A stretch of DNA of 64,000 nt from Methylobacterium gossipiicola (GTDB lineage Bacteria; Pseudomonadota; Alphaproteobacteria; Rhizobiales; Beijerinckiaceae): positions 1 to 64,000 of the forward strand of contig NZ_FOPM01000004.1 in assembly GCF_900113485.1 (NCBI RefSeq), read 5' to 3'. Below are positions 26,102 through 39,339 of the stretch, piece by piece. Each line of letters opens with the position of its first letter. The first letter of the stretch is position 1. A program made the position numbers and the translations under genes. The notes below the pieces were generated by a model, which ran no database searches, had not been told where the DNA came from, and saw only the letters and a list, made by a program, of their open reading frames with translations.

Positions 26102-28159
26102 TCAGGCCGCCCGAACCGTGGCGAGGAACCCGTCGACCTCGTCACGCAAGGCCGCCGCCTGCCGGGCGAGGTCGCTCGCGGCCGTGAGGACCTGATCCGA
26201 GCCCGTGCGGGCGGAGTCCGCCGCCGCGCTCACGCCGGCGATGTGGGTCGACACTCGGCGGGTGCCTTCCGACGTGTGCACCGTGGTCCGGGCGATCTCG
26301 CGAGTGGCGGCGTCCTGCTGCTGCACCGCCGCGGCGATGTCTTGCGACAGGGTGCTGAGACGCTGGATCACCTTCGTGATGCCCCCGATGGTCTCGACCG
26401 AGGCCGCCGTCGACCCCGTGATCTCCGCGACCTTGGCGGCGATCTCGTCCGTGGCCCGGGTGGTCTGGTTGGCGAGTTCCTTCACCTCAGCCGCCACCAC
26501 GGCGAAACCCCGGCCCGCCTCGCCGGCCCGCGCCGCCTCGATGGTGGCATTGAGGGCGAGCAGATTGGTCTGGCTGGCGATACTGGAAATCAGGCCGACG
26601 ATCTCCGCGATGCTGCCGGCGGCGCCGGCGAGTCGACGGATATCGTCACCCATGCGGGCGGTGTCGCGCTCGGCCTCGCCCGCCACGGTGGCCGACATCT
26701 CGACGCGGCTGCCGATCTCGCGCACGGAGGCGCTCAGTTCCTCCGTCGCCGCCGCCACGGTGTCGGCGCTGGCGGCGGCCTCTCCCGAGGTCTGCGCCAC
26801 GGCGCCGCTGAGGCGCGAGGTTTCGCTGGAGGTCTGCGACAGGGCGTGGGCGGCGGCCTCCAGCTGCGTCGAGGCGGCCGACACCGCCGCGACGATACGG
26901 CCGGCGCGGGCCTCGAACCCGTCGGCGAGGCCGAGCATCGCCTGACGGCGCTCGGTGGAAGCCGCCTGGGCCAGCTCGTCGGCCTCGGCGCGGATACGCC
27001 GGCGCTCCGCGAGGCTGTCGCTGAAGGTCGCAGCCGCCGCCGCGATGGCCCGGACCTCGCGGGCGCCGCCCGTGGGGAGCGCACCCGCGCTTCGGCCCTG
27101 CCCGATGGCCGTGAGGGCGTCGGCGATCCGCGACAGGGGTCGCGCGATGGCGGTGCCGAACCCGAAGGCGACGAGGCAGGACAGGGCCAGGGTCGCGAGG
27201 CTGGCGGCGACCCACAGGGTGACGGCGCGCTCCGCTCCCGACCGCGCGGCGGCGGCCGCGTGGGCGAGGTCTTCCGCCAACCGATCCTCGATACCCTTCA
27301 GGGCGTCGATGCGTTGGGTTGCGACGCCGAACCAGGCCGGTGCGTCGGTGAAGCGCAAGGGCTGACCCGGGATCGTCGTGAGCACGATCCCACGCAGGCG
27401 CTCGACCTCGCGGGCCGCAGGGCTCGCCGCCACGGTATCGAGGAGCGCGATCTGGGCCGGTTCGGCGGAGAGGCGGAACAACCCCTCGTGGGTGGCCTGA
27501 CCGGCCCCGAGGGCGGCGAGGCGCGACAGGCCCGCGAGGTCGAGCTGGCCCGCCCCGAAGATCCCGGACGCCGTGGCCCGTTCCTGCCCGGCGAGTTCCT
27601 TGAGGGACAGGAACGCCGAGTAAGCCGACGCCCGTGTGATGAGGGCGGGATCGACGACGATGCCGGACAGCTCGCGCACGAGGTCGAGGGCCTTGCCGAT
27701 CATACCCGTATAGACGGCGAGATTCTCGGGCGGGGTCCGGGTCAGGCCGTCCACGGCCTTGCGGTGCGCCGCCAACCCGTCAAGGGCGGCCGTGAGGGCC
27801 GCGCCCCGCGCGGTCAGGTTCGCGTCGCTGCCCGCCTTCGACGCCGCCGCCGCATAGGCATCCATCAGCTGCGTCCGGCTCGCGTCGGTGCGCAGGCGCT
27901 GGGCATCGAGTTCCGGCCGGAAGCGGGTGCCCTTCGAACCGAGGAACAGGCTCGACGCGCCCCGCTCGCGCTGGACTTCATGAACAAAGCCCCCGACCTG
28001 CCCTCCAAGATCGAGCAGGGCTTCGACCGCGACCATCCGGCCGCGCTCGGCCATCCGCTCCGAGATCGCCAGACCGGCCACGACGGCGAAAGCGAGGCAG
28101 GGGGCGAGGGCGACGAGGAGGATACGGCCCCGGAGGGACGCGAGGGCATTGCGAAGCAT
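26102..28159 (-). CDS. Methyl-accepting chemotaxis protein with NIT sensor domain
   Basis: The 685-residue receptor has an N-terminal membrane segment ([19 protein letters not shown]) and a periplasmic NIT-type domain recognisable from [18 protein letters not shown] and [21 protein letters not shown] second membrane segment ([20 protein letters not shown]), a HAMP linker and the signalling domain follow. The hairpin tip is [20 protein letters not shown] with [22 protein letters not shown] domains are proposed to sense nitrate and nitrite. No C-terminal CheR-binding pentapeptide is seen. ATG 28159 is preferred; the frame is open back to 28291. Confidence 0.88.
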   Translation of the reverse strand: MLRNALASLRGRILLVALAPCLAFAVVAGLAISERMAERGRMVAVEALLDLGGQVGGFVHEVQRERGASSLFLGSKGTRFRPELDAQRLRTDASRTQLMDAYAAAASKAGSDANLTARGAALTAALDGLAAHRKAVDGLTRTPPENLAVYTGMIGKALDLVRELSGIVVDPALITRASAYSAFLSLKELAGQERATASGIFGAGQLDLAGLSRLAALGAGQATHEGLFRLSAEPAQIALLDTVAASPAAREVERLRGIVLTTIPGQPLRFTDAPAWFGVATQRIDALKGIEDRLAEDLAHAAAAARSGAERAVTLWVAASLATLALSCLVAFGFGTAIARPLSRIADALTAIGQGRSAGALPTGGAREVRAIAAAAATFSDSLAERRRIRAEADELAQAASTERRQAMLGLADGFEARAGRIVAAVSAASTQLEAAAHALSQTSSETSRLSGAVAQTSGEAAASADTVAAATEELSASVREIGSRVEMSATVAGEAERDTARMGDDIRRLAGAAGSIAEIVGLISSIASQTNLLALNATIEAARAGEAGRGFAVVAAEVKELANQTTRATDEIAAKVAEITGSTAASVETIGGITKVIQRLSTLSQDIAAAVQQQDAATREIARTTVHTSEGTRRVSTHIAGVSAAADSARTGSDQVLTAASDLARQAAALRDEVDGFLATVRAA

Positions 28160-28736
28160 CGAGGAAAGCCTGCCTGGATCCGGAAGCCCGTCACCCTCGT
28201 CCGTAAGTGTAAACGCATCGTTTCCGCGTAAAAACATGCCTATCATTTGCGCATTTTCGGATATTTTCTGAGCATTCGCCGTTCCGAACAAGCGATTTCT
28301 TTTGGTAATGATCGGAGAGTTTCAGCGACATAGCGGAAACAATCTTGGACCGCCTCAGCGCCGTGCGCCGACATCTTTTGAGAGAAATTTCAAAGCGCAT
28401 CGAATGCTCTGCGGTGCGGCGCGCGGACGGCTTAGCCAACGCAGTTTCCAAGTCCCGGGCGAGGATGCGTGCTCGACAGATGGTCGGTACCCGACCCGGC
28501 CCCGGCCGAATGGCCGTCCCAAACCGCAATCTTGTCGCTGTACTTACTTTGTTCTAGGAACGGTCTCGGTGCTCGGCACGACCGTTCGGGGATCCCTCCC
28601 CCCGGAGCATTCGTCGCCGGGGTGTGCACGGCACCTTGCCCCGGGGGCCTCGCCGCCCGACATGCGGGGCTACCCGACCGGACCTTGCCCAAACGGATCT
28701 TGGGCTCCCGCCGCGAGCCGACTTCGAAGAGACCCC
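28160..28736. other. Divergent intergenic region between the chemoreceptor gene and uvrA
   Basis: This 577-base region is A/T-rich around 28230-28340 and must hold the promoters of both genes. The uvrA frame is open through all of it from 28302, but the encoded sequence is unlike UvrA and precedes the conserved start, so it is treated as leader DNA. A candidate LexA box lies at 28540-28554. Confidence 0.5.
28540..28554 (+). promoter_or_regulatory. Candidate LexA (SOS) box upstream of uvrA
   Basis: GTAC-N7-GTTC (GTACTTACTTTGTTC) differs by one base from the alphaproteobacterial LexA direct repeat GTTC-N7-GTTC. It lies about 180 bases before the uvrA start, a gene usually in the SOS regulon. 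Overlapping it, GTTCTAGGAACGGTC gives a weaker second match. Confidence 0.5.
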
Positions 28737-31718
<2,982 letters not shown>

Positions 31719-32281
31719 ACCGAAACCGGGACGGCCATTCGGACCTCGTGGTCCGGCGCGCGCGGGGACGATTCGCCGGCCCTCGCCGTGTCGGGGTCCC
31801 GATGGCGGGGTTCCGTCACGCCGCCAGGCTCCGGAATCGGAAAAATCGGATTTCGCAGCGCGAGACCACTTCCAGGCGTGGCGAACCAAAGGTTAACGCC
31901 TGCGCAATCGCCCAGCGTGAATTTCCGTTTTCTCCCGAAACGCGGCCACCATCCAACCACCTGTCGCACCAGCGTTATCGTTCCGGTCGGTCGAGATGAG
32001 GTCGCGTGACCGCAGCCACAAAGGTTAACAAGCCGCACTGTTGCACCGCAGCCAGATTGCGACTTTTGCGCAACGGTCAGTTTGGAACTGCCCCGTTTCA
32101 GTGCAACGCCCTGTCATTTCGAGGCGAGGTGTAGAATAGTTCCCCTCGTTGAGACCGAATTCGGGCCGCAAGGGGGGCCTTCCAAACCAACGGGAACACG
32201 CCGCTCCAAAAGCGGCGGACCGGCAGAATGGTGCGGAAGGCTACGCGGCGCCCGCCTGAAATCCTTGGGAAGGACTGACAC
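31719..32281. other. Long leader or intergenic region before the beta-barrel gene
   Basis: This 563-base region contains two copies of CAAAGGTTAAC (31887-31897 and 32019-32029), each with a TTAAC half-site of the kind bound by CtrA. No coding frame convinces. It should hold the promoter and a long 5' leader of the outer-membrane protein gene that follows. Confidence 0.45.
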
Positions 32282-33256
32282 ATGATCAAGAACTGGCTCG
32301 CCGCCGGAGCGGTGGCGCTTTCGGTCGGCATGTCCGCCACCGCCGCCTTCGCCCAGACGACCACGGTTCCCGGCGAGCAGGTTGGCCTCGCCACCGGCGC
32401 CCCGCTGCCGGAGGGCATCTACGCCCTCAACACCTTCGTCTACCGCAGCAACGAGAACACCGGCCCCGGCGCCGTCGACGTCGGCGTCAACATTCCGGTG
32501 CTCGTGTGGTCGACCCCGTTCGTTCCGCTCGGCGGCCGCGTCGAGCTGCTCGTCGCCCCCCCGACCGTGTTCGCCTTCGGCAAGAACAGCGGTGTAAACG
32601 GCGCCCGTGACCTGTCGATCAACGTCGGTACCTTCGTCGGCGGCATCTGGGCCTTCGACCTCGGCAACAACTTCGGCGTCAGCTTGCTCGGCGGTGTCTA
32701 CCTCAACGAGCTGAACGCCGGCCGTGGCGTCCTCGTCAGCAACGGCGGCCAGCTCCTCGGCGCCCCCGTCCTGGGGCAGCTCGCCTCCAACACCTACCGC
32801 ATGGGCGTCGCCGCCAGCTACACCGGCGACGGCTGGAATCTCACCGCCAACCTGACCGCGAACATCTACGATTCGCCGGCCTCGTTCGGTGGCACCAACA
32901 CCTTCGGCTTCGGCAACACCCGTGGTCCGTTCAACATCTCCGACTCGCTCAACCTCGACCTGACCGCGACCAAGAAGTTCGGCAAGTTCGAGATCGGCGC
33001 CATCGGTTACGGCACCTACAACTTCGACATCAGCCAGTTCAGCCTCGCCCGCGGCAACCGCGGCAGCTTCTCGGTCGGTGGTCTCATCGGCTACGACTTC
33101 GGACCCGTGACCGCCCAGGCCTACGTCGCCACCACGGTCGCCAACGCCGTGCGCGGCACCGACACGGTCGAAGGCTGGTTCCGCCTGATCGTTCCGCTGT
33201 ACTCGCCCACCGCCGTCGCCGCCGTCGCTCCGGCCCCGATCATCCGCAAGTACTGA
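32282..33256 (+). CDS. Outer-membrane beta-barrel protein, SphA/phenol-MetA-like family
   Basis: The 324-residue protein has a signal peptide (LAAGAVALSVGMSATAAFA, cleavage before QTTTV). Its body is of alternating polar and aromatic beta-strands with many Asn and Gly, ending in GWFRLIVPLYSP and an aromatic last residue. EGIYALNTFVYRSNEN and the strands around KFEIGAIGYGTYNFD fit proteins annotated as transporter or phenol-degradation MetA-like outer-membrane channels. The substrate is unknown. A strong double terminator follows the stop, consistent with a highly expressed single-gene transcript. Confidence 0.65.
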   Translation: MIKNWLAAGAVALSVGMSATAAFAQTTTVPGEQVGLATGAPLPEGIYALNTFVYRSNENTGPGAVDVGVNIPVLVWSTPFVPLGGRVELLVAPPTVFAFGKNSGVNGARDLSINVGTFVGGIWAFDLGNNFGVSLLGGVYLNELNAGRGVLVSNGGQLLGAPVLGQLASNTYRMGVAASYTGDGWNLTANLTANIYDSPASFGGTNTFGFGNTRGPFNISDSLNLDLTATKKFGKFEIGAIGYGTYNFDISQFSLARGNRGSFSVGGLIGYDFGPVTAQAYVATTVANAVRGTDTVEGWFRLIVPLYSPTAVAAVAPAPIIRKY

Positions 33257-33264
33257 TCCGATAT

Positions 33265-33340
33265 CCGCGAGCCTTCGGGCTCGCGGTTCTCGCGACGAAA
33301 GAAGCCGCGCTTCCCGAGGGAGGCGCGGCTTCTTTCGTTC
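33265..33340 (+). terminator. Two consecutive terminator hairpins after the beta-barrel gene
   Basis: Hairpin 1 pairs CCGCGAGCC (33265-33273) with 33278-33286 around TTCG and is followed by TTCT. Hairpin 2 pairs GAAAGAAGCCGCGC (33297-33310) perfectly with 33323-33336 over 14 bp. The second has A-rich and T-rich outer ends and probably works in both directions. Confidence 0.8.
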
Positions 33341-33415
33341 AAACATGGGTTCGAAGGGCCAGCCCTTCCCGTGTCCAGGGCGGAGCCCCGAAATGTCGGC
33401 CTCCGGCCGCCCCCC

Positions 33416-33438
33416 GCCGAAGGGATGATCCCTTCGGC
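33416..33438 (-). terminator. Inverted repeat downstream of hflX
   Basis: GCCGAAGGGAT (33416-33426) and ATCCCTTCGGC (33428-33438) are perfect arms with one base between them. The structure starts 17 bases after the hflX stop on the minus strand and is followed there by a G run rather than T, so it is a weaker terminator candidate. Confidence 0.45.
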
Positions 33439-33455
33439 ATCCCACGATCGAAGCG

Positions 33456-34868
33456 TCAGCCGGCCCGGTTGAGGCGGCGGGCACCCGCGAAGCGGTTGAG
33501 GAAGCGCGGCTCCTTTTCCGGGGCGATGCGGAAGGCGAGGTGCATAGTGCCACCCTCTTCCTCGCGGCGATCCAGGACTTCACCGTTCTCGTAGAGCCAG
33601 TGCAGCCCTGCCCCGTCCTCCGGCGGCAGCACCACCGCGAAGGTCGAGCGCTGGCGGGCGATGCGGGCCTCGATCCGCCCCGTCAGGGCACTGAGCCCCT
33701 CGCCGGTCAAGGCCGAGACGAGGATCGGGGCGTCGCTGTCCCGGTCCGTGCGACCCTGGGCGCTGAGGTTGAGCAGGCGAGTGCGCTCGCCCTCGTCGAG
33801 GAGATCTGCCTTGTTCCAGACTTCGATGATCCGGGCGGCGGTGGTTTCGATACCGAGTTCGCGTAACACCGACCCGACATCCTCGGCCTGGGCCTCGCTG
33901 TCGCCGTGCGAGACGTCGCGGACGTGCAGTAGAATATCGGCTTCGATCACATCCTCCAGGGTGGCCCGGAAGGCCGCGATGAGGGAGGTTGGCAACTCCG
34001 AAATGAAGCCCACGGTGTCGGAGAGAATCACGGTCTCGCCGTGCGGTAGCTTCGTCGCCCGCGCCGTCGGGTCGAGGGTGGCGAACAGCATGTCCTGCGC
34101 CATCACCTGCGCCTTGGTGAGGGCATTGAACAGGGTCGACTTACCGGCGTTGGTGTAGCCCACCAGCGCCACGATGGGGTAAGGCACCCGCGCCCGGCCT
34201 TGGCGGTGCAGGCCGCGCGTGCGGGTGACGCCGTCGAGTTCGCGCTCGATCTTCGTCATTCGCTCCTGGATCATCCGCCGGTCGGCCTCGATCTGGGTCT
34301 CGCCCGGACCGCCGAGGAAGCCGAAGCCACCGCGCTGGCGCTCCAAGTGGGTCCAGGACCGGACGAGGCGGCTGCGCTGGTAGGCGAGGTGGGCGTGCTC
34401 GACCTGCAGGGTGCCCTCGCGGGTGGAGGCGCGCCGCCCGAAGATTTCGAGGATGAGTCCGGTGCGGTCGATGACCTTGCAGCCGAACGCCTTTTCGAGG
34501 TTGCGCTGCTGCACCGGCGACAGGGCGCAATCCATCACCACCAGGCCAATCTCGCGGGCCTTGATGAGGCCGGCGAGTTCCTCGACCCGGCCCTTGCCGA
34601 GATAGGTCGACGGCCGGATACGCTGGACCGGAGCGAAGATCGTCTCGATCACATCGAGCTCGATGGCCGCCGCGAGCCCCGCCGCCTCGTCGAGGCGCGC
34701 CTCGTTCGAGCGCAGGCTTTCGGCGGTGTTCGGCCCGCCGGCCCCGCGCTGGGCCACCCGCCCGAGATACGGCCCGACCACGAGGGTATGGGTCGAAGCC
34801 GCGATGTCGCCCTCGGGAGCGGCCATCGCCTGGAGCCGGGCTTCGCCGGGCGTCATGGTTTGCGTCAT
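33456..34868 (-). CDS. hflX: GTPase HflX
   Basis: HflX (470 residues) is a ribosome-associated GTPase that helps rescue stalled or heat-damaged ribosomes. The N-terminal HflX domain includes [18 protein letters not shown] and [21 protein letters not shown] coiled linker with [20 protein letters not shown] follows. The G domain has [15 protein letters not shown] (G1), [29 protein letters not shown] (G3) and NKADLL (G4). It normally follows hfq directly, but here it lies 7.7 kb away on the opposite strand, with an inverted repeat downstream. Confidence 0.94.
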   Translation of the reverse strand: MTQTMTPGEARLQAMAAPEGDIAASTHTLVVGPYLGRVAQRGAGGPNTAESLRSNEARLDEAAGLAAAIELDVIETIFAPVQRIRPSTYLGKGRVEELAGLIKAREIGLVVMDCALSPVQQRNLEKAFGCKVIDRTGLILEIFGRRASTREGTLQVEHAHLAYQRSRLVRSWTHLERQRGGFGFLGGPGETQIEADRRMIQERMTKIERELDGVTRTRGLHRQGRARVPYPIVALVGYTNAGKSTLFNALTKAQVMAQDMLFATLDPTARATKLPHGETVILSDTVGFISELPTSLIAAFRATLEDVIEADILLHVRDVSHGDSEAQAEDVGSVLRELGIETTAARIIEVWNKADLLDEGERTRLLNLSAQGRTDRDSDAPILVSALTGEGLSALTGRIEARIARQRSTFAVVLPPEDGAGLHWLYENGEVLDRREEEGGTMHLAFRIAPEKEPRFLNRFAGARRLNRAG

Positions 34869-35376
34869 TGCGTGCGTGTCAGACCCTGTCCGTTTGATCT
34901 TGGGACATTGGGTTCTGCAGAGTGCCTGACAAGGGCGAGGACTGGTGGCGTCGCGAATTGTCCGACGCCGAACGCTCGGAGCCGCGCATCAAGGCCGACA
35001 GGCCGAGTTCCGCCCGATCGTGGATCTCGGCAAACGCGCAAGCAGGCTGCCGAAATGAATAAGGTCTGCACCATCGGTGGCCGCGCCCAACCCACGCCGC
35101 CCGTGGCGCTGCCGTTCGGCCCATTTGCCCGGGGGCTTGATCCCCAAGATCGCGCCGATCGGTGCAGCCTGAGCATGACGCCAGATCGGCGGACGAACGG
35201 CGGTATCAACCAGGGAATCAATGCGACGAAGCGGGCGTGCAGGTGCAGCATGGGCCTCCCGGCAAGGGACGCCATCAGCCTATCCATCACGCCCGCTTCG
35301 TCACCGGGCACGCTCGAGGGGATCACGATCCAACACGCGCCCTCGATTGCCCAGACTTCGATACCCGCCGTTCCTC
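34869..35376. other. Intergenic DNA of unclear origin between hflX and flgL
   Basis: This 508-base stretch has no supported gene. A plus-strand frame near 34950-35010 reads [19 protein letters not shown], faintly like the start of IS5-family transposases. It lacks any further match, so the region may be a decayed insertion. No inverted terminal repeats were seen. Confidence 0.35.
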
Positions 35377-37218
35377 TTACAGATAGTTGACCAGCGACAG
35401 CTTCGACAGCATCGACGTGACTTGGTAGCTGGCCTGAAGCTGGCTCTGCACCGAGAGGATCTTGGTCGCGACCTCTTCCGTCGAGATCAACTGGGTTCCG
35501 TCGATGGTGTTCTGCAGCTGAGCCCGGAGGGCGCCGTTCTGCGTTTTGGCATTGCCGATCTGGGCCGAAGCGAGGCTGAGTTCGGCGGCCACCTGACTGA
35601 TCCCCTGATCGTCCTGAGCCGGCTTGAACAGGGCCGTGACCTGGTCGGCCATGGCCGAGTAGCGGTTGCGCTCGTTCAGGGCCTGAGTCCTGTCGGCAGC
35701 GGAAAGCGTCGTGTCGCTCAAGCTCTTCGTGCTGGCGTATTCCTCGCTCGCCAGAATGGCGACGCCGGTGATCGCATTGCGGATCCCGGCCTCGTTGGCC
35801 TGCGCACCGATATCGACGGAGAGGCCGGAACTGACCCGGGCCGTGGCCGTCCCACGCGGGTCGGTGAGGCTCTCGTCTCCCTTGTACCAGATCACGGTCC
35901 TGCCGGCTGCGTTGCTGACGAAGCCGCCATTGGCCGTATCGACGCGCCGGGGCGCGAAAGCGGCGGACTTCGTGCCGGCGAAGAAGTCCTTCGCGGCCAG
36001 AACGGCGGATGAAGCCGAAAGGGTCGTCGCGGCGCTGCCCCCGACCGTTTTCTGAAGCGCGGCCTGAAGGTTGGTCGCCGTGGCGGCCGCGTCGGCGCCG
36101 ATGACGAACACCGAGGGATCGCTGCCGTCGGATGTCGTCCGAGCCGTCAGGGTGAGGGTCGTCTTGGTGCCGTCGCGCAGGCCGAGGGTCACCGTGACGG
36201 TGTCGCCGTCGTTCGGGTTCTGGTTCACCGTCAGGGAGGTGCTGGCAGCCGCCCCGCCCGTGAAGGACACGGCGACGCCGGGCGGATTCTGGCTCTGCAC
36301 GGCCGCGATCTGGCTCGTCCCGAGCGCCGTTTTCAGGGCGGTGGCGCTCGCAGCTGGGCTCGCGCCGATGACGAATTCGTTGGCCGCTCCCGTCGCGACG
36401 GTCCTGGCGGTGTAATCGACCAGGAGTTGACTGCCATCAGCCTGGTTGACGCTCACCCGGATCACGTCGCCGTCCTTCGGCTGCGCGGCGAACGTCAGGG
36501 CTGTCGTCGGCGCAGCCGCGGCAGTGTCGACCGTGCTGCTGATGGCGGTGGTGTTAGAGCTCGTGACAGCCCCGAGGATGAAGCCGAAATTTGCGCGGTT
36601 AGCCGTGCTTCCCCCCTCCGACATCGTAATCTTCGTCGCTGGCGTTCCCGTTGGGGCCGGGATGAGGAGGTTGCCCGTTCCGGCAGTGCCATCCGCCAGC
36701 TTGCGCTCGGCGACCACCGTCTTGAGCCCGGCGCCGGTGTCGTCACCGTTCAGGATCGAAGTCGACGAAGCGACCGGCGGTGCATCGGTGGCACGGCCGC
36801 CGAAGAGGTAAGTGCCGTTGTAGTTCTGATTCAGGGTGTCGACGAAGAGATCGAGGTTGCTCGCGGCCATCAGGCGGGTGGTGTTGCGCGCCGACGGCGA
36901 GCTCGTATTCGCCATTCCATTGGCGATGCTCGTGGAGAGTGTCGACGTGGTCGTCGCCAGGGTCTGCAGGCTCTTCGAACCCAGGTTGATGCGATTGGAG
37001 GCCGTGGTGATGTTGTCGCCGTACCCTTCGAGGCGGGCCACCTGGGCGTTCGCGTTCAGGCTCAGGGTCCGGGACGCGCCGAGACCGCCATAGGTCTCCG
37101 CCGTGCGGCCCGAGGCCATCTGCGTGGTCAGCGCATCGAGGCTGCTCTTGCTCGCGAGCAGGCGCTGCGCGTTCAAGGCCGTGTTGTAATTACCGGCCGC
37201 GAAAGGAGGAATCGTCAT
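35377..37218 (-). CDS. flgL: Flagellar hook-associated protein 3, FlgL-like
   Basis: The protein (613 residues from ATG 37218) joins hook and filament at the outer end of the flagellum. The N-terminal flagellin-like coiled-coil begins [20 protein letters not shown] and includes the typical [18 protein letters not shown]. The C-terminus ends with [20 protein letters not shown]. The middle is long for FlgL and holds two related units of about 60 residues (246-306 and 334-395). Each shows a DGD strand, DG turn, TAR, FVIGA and ALxxAL pattern, so the exposed domain was enlarged by duplication. It is the last gene after flgE and flgK. Confidence 0.85.
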   Translation of the reverse strand: MTIPPFAAGNYNTALNAQRLLASKSSLDALTTQMASGRTAETYGGLGASRTLSLNANAQVARLEGYGDNITTASNRINLGSKSLQTLATTTSTLSTSIANGMANTSSPSARNTTRLMAASNLDLFVDTLNQNYNGTYLFGGRATDAPPVASSTSILNGDDTGAGLKTVVAERKLADGTAGTGNLLIPAPTGTPATKITMSEGGSTANRANFGFILGAVTSSNTTAISSTVDTAAAAPTTALTFAAQPKDGDVIRVSVNQADGSQLLVDYTARTVATGAANEFVIGASPAASATALKTALGTSQIAAVQSQNPPGVAVSFTGGAAASTSLTVNQNPNDGDTVTVTLGLRDGTKTTLTLTARTTSDGSDPSVFVIGADAAATATNLQAALQKTVGGSAATTLSASSAVLAAKDFFAGTKSAAFAPRRVDTANGGFVSNAAGRTVIWYKGDESLTDPRGTATARVSSGLSVDIGAQANEAGIRNAITGVAILASEEYASTKSLSDTTLSAADRTQALNERNRYSAMADQVTALFKPAQDDQGISQVAAELSLASAQIGNAKTQNGALRAQLQNTIDGTQLISTEEVATKILSVQSQLQASYQVTSMLSKLSLVNYL

Positions 37219-37333
37219 GGGCGCGATCTCGGAGGGGGAGAGGGTTCGGCGATAAGCGAGGACGATGGCGGACGCGTTGCCCGGGAGAGCATTGTCCGCG
37301 GAACAGGATGCCGGCTCGGCGAAAGAAAACGCT

Positions 37334-39160
37334 CTAGATCCGCATGAGGGTGTCGAGCATGTCACGGGCGGCGGTGAGCACTCGGGCGTTGGCGCCGTAG
37401 GCGGTCTGAAGCTGGATCAGATTCGCCATTTCCTCGTCGATCTTGACCCCGGACTCGTTCGCGTAGCGGCCGCGAGCGGTCGAGAGGGCGATCTGCTGGC
37501 CCTGATCGAGGCTCTGGCTCGCGGCGGCATTCGCCCCCTGGGTGTCAACGACGCGCTGGGTGAAATTCGCCAGGGTGGTGGTCAGGGGCGCGCGGACACC
37601 GCCGATACCCACCGCCGCCGAGAATGTGCGGCTGCTGGTGGTGAGCCCATCGAGAATGCGCTGCGGGCGTGTCGGATCGCTCGACTCCGTCGTGGACGAT
37701 GCCACGACGAAGGCGCTGTTATCGGCCTTGACCGCCGCGTTGAGGGCAATGCGCTGAGCGAAACCCGTCAGCTGCGAGCCCGTGTCGAAATCGCCGGTGT
37801 AGAGTTCACCGTTCCTGCCGGAATCGACGAACAGGGCGAACTCGGTATCGCCGGTCTTCGTGTCGGCGGCATTGGCCGGAACCGTGGTGGTGACGCCGAC
37901 CGTGGTGACGGCCGGGTTCGGCGCGGCGGCGGCGCGGGTGATCGTGAGTTTTCCGTTGGTGACCGTGACCGCGTAGTTCGCGCCGAGCGCCGTGCCGATG
38001 GCGGTCTGCATGTCGGCGTCGGTCCCGAGCTTGAAGCTCAGGGGCAGGGCCGTGCTGGAATCGACATCGCCGGACTGGATTCTCGGGGCGCCGGTGCTCG
38101 AGGCGACGAGGACGAGTTTCGTCCCATCGGCGAGGGAAAGGGCGATGCGGTTGCCGCTCTTCAACCCCGAGATGTCGATGCCCGTGCCGCCCGCAGCACT
38201 CACGGTGCGGTCCGTGGTGGACTGCGCCAAGCCGGCCGCCAACTCGTCGACCTGACGCTGGGCCTCGACGAGGGTCACGTCGCGGGCGTTCACCGCGGCC
38301 GCGAGGGAACCGGAGCGCAGGGCGTTGGCGGCGATGAGATCGATCCGCGCGCCGCCGGGCGTCACCGCCGTGATGGTGCCGATGGTGCGCTTGGTGGGAT
38401 CTTCCGAATAGACGGTGAGAGGACTCAGGGCCGCGGCGCCGTCGAACTGGAGGCTGGCCGGTGTGGTGTGATCGACGAGCGTGAGGCCGGACTGGGTCAT
38501 CACCGTGACGGAGCCATCGTTCTGCTCCACCGCCTGCACATCCATGTACTGGGACAGATCGTTGATGGCCTGGTCGCGCTGGTCGAGGAGGTCGGGGTTT
38601 CCGCCATTGGCCTTCGCAGCCATGATCTTGAGGTTGAGCTGGGCGATGTTCTTCAGGATGCCATCGGCGGCCGTCACATCGTTGCCGAGCTGCGTCTCCA
38701 TGCCCGTGCGCAGGGCCTGGATACCGTTCGAGATGGTAACGAGGCTGCCCGCGAGGGCGGCGGCATTGTTCGCCACCGCGGTACGCACGGAACTCACGCG
38801 GGGATCGTCCGTGAGGGTCTGGACGGATTTGACGTAGCTGTTGAGGAGCCCGTCGAGGGAGGAGCTCGAACCGGGGATGCCGAACAGGGAATCGATCTGC
38901 GTCGCCACGTTGGCGGTGATGCCCGTATAGGCCGCGCCCGAGGTCTCCAGGCGAAGCTGTTTCAACGAGGTGGCATTGAGCACACGCGTCACCGCGCTGG
39001 TGCTCACGTTTGGCGCCTGCGCTTGGCTCACCGTCGATTGGATGCGCTTGTTGTAGCCGGGGGTGTTGACGTTAGCGATGTTCTGCGACGCCAGCCCGAT
39101 CTGGGATTGGACGGCCTGCAGGCCGGTCGTGGCGGTGTTGATCGCGCTGGTGATCGACAT
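37334..39160 (-). CDS. flgK: Flagellar hook-associated protein 1, FlgK
   Basis: FlgK (608 residues) is the first hook-filament junction protein. The N-terminus SAINTATTGLQAVQSQIGLA with SQNIANVNTPGYNKR is the rod-hook family signature. NPDLLDQRDQAINDLSQYM is the FlgK-specific central motif. The C-terminus DEEMANLIQLQTAYGANARV with LTAARDMLDTLMRI closes the coiled-coil. The middle is Ala/Thr-rich, as expected for the surface domain. It lies between flgE (179 bases upstream) and flgL (115 bases downstream) on the minus strand. Confidence 0.93.
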   Translation of the reverse strand: MSITSAINTATTGLQAVQSQIGLASQNIANVNTPGYNKRIQSTVSQAQAPNVSTSAVTRVLNATSLKQLRLETSGAAYTGITANVATQIDSLFGIPGSSSSLDGLLNSYVKSVQTLTDDPRVSSVRTAVANNAAALAGSLVTISNGIQALRTGMETQLGNDVTAADGILKNIAQLNLKIMAAKANGGNPDLLDQRDQAINDLSQYMDVQAVEQNDGSVTVMTQSGLTLVDHTTPASLQFDGAAALSPLTVYSEDPTKRTIGTITAVTPGGARIDLIAANALRSGSLAAAVNARDVTLVEAQRQVDELAAGLAQSTTDRTVSAAGGTGIDISGLKSGNRIALSLADGTKLVLVASSTGAPRIQSGDVDSSTALPLSFKLGTDADMQTAIGTALGANYAVTVTNGKLTITRAAAAPNPAVTTVGVTTTVPANAADTKTGDTEFALFVDSGRNGELYTGDFDTGSQLTGFAQRIALNAAVKADNSAFVVASSTTESSDPTRPQRILDGLTTSSRTFSAAVGIGGVRAPLTTTLANFTQRVVDTQGANAAASQSLDQGQQIALSTARGRYANESGVKIDEEMANLIQLQTAYGANARVLTAARDMLDTLMRI

Positions 39161-39339
39161 CGGTTCGAGCCTTTTCGTCTCGCGAGATCCTCGCAGGGCT
39201 CGCGAGGCATCGGCCCGGAGCCGCCGCGCGGCCCCGTCCTGATCTGCCCGATGAAAGGCGATCGAACGGGGTCACGGGGGCGATGCTTCCGGAGGGTTTG
39301 GTGTGGGATCGGTTATTCGATCACTCTAGCCTGATAACC

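Noticed and set aside
26243-28231. A 662-codon plus-strand frame
   Set aside because: It is antisense to the chemoreceptor gene and shows only Arg/Gly-rich low-complexity sequence.
28302-28736. N-terminal extension of UvrA by 145 codons
   Set aside because: The extra sequence is unlike UvrA, contains the LexA-like box and precedes a well-placed ATG where UvrA similarity begins.
34950-35010. IS5-like transposase N-terminus
   Set aside because: Only about 20 residues resemble the family and no further transposase motif or inverted repeat is present.
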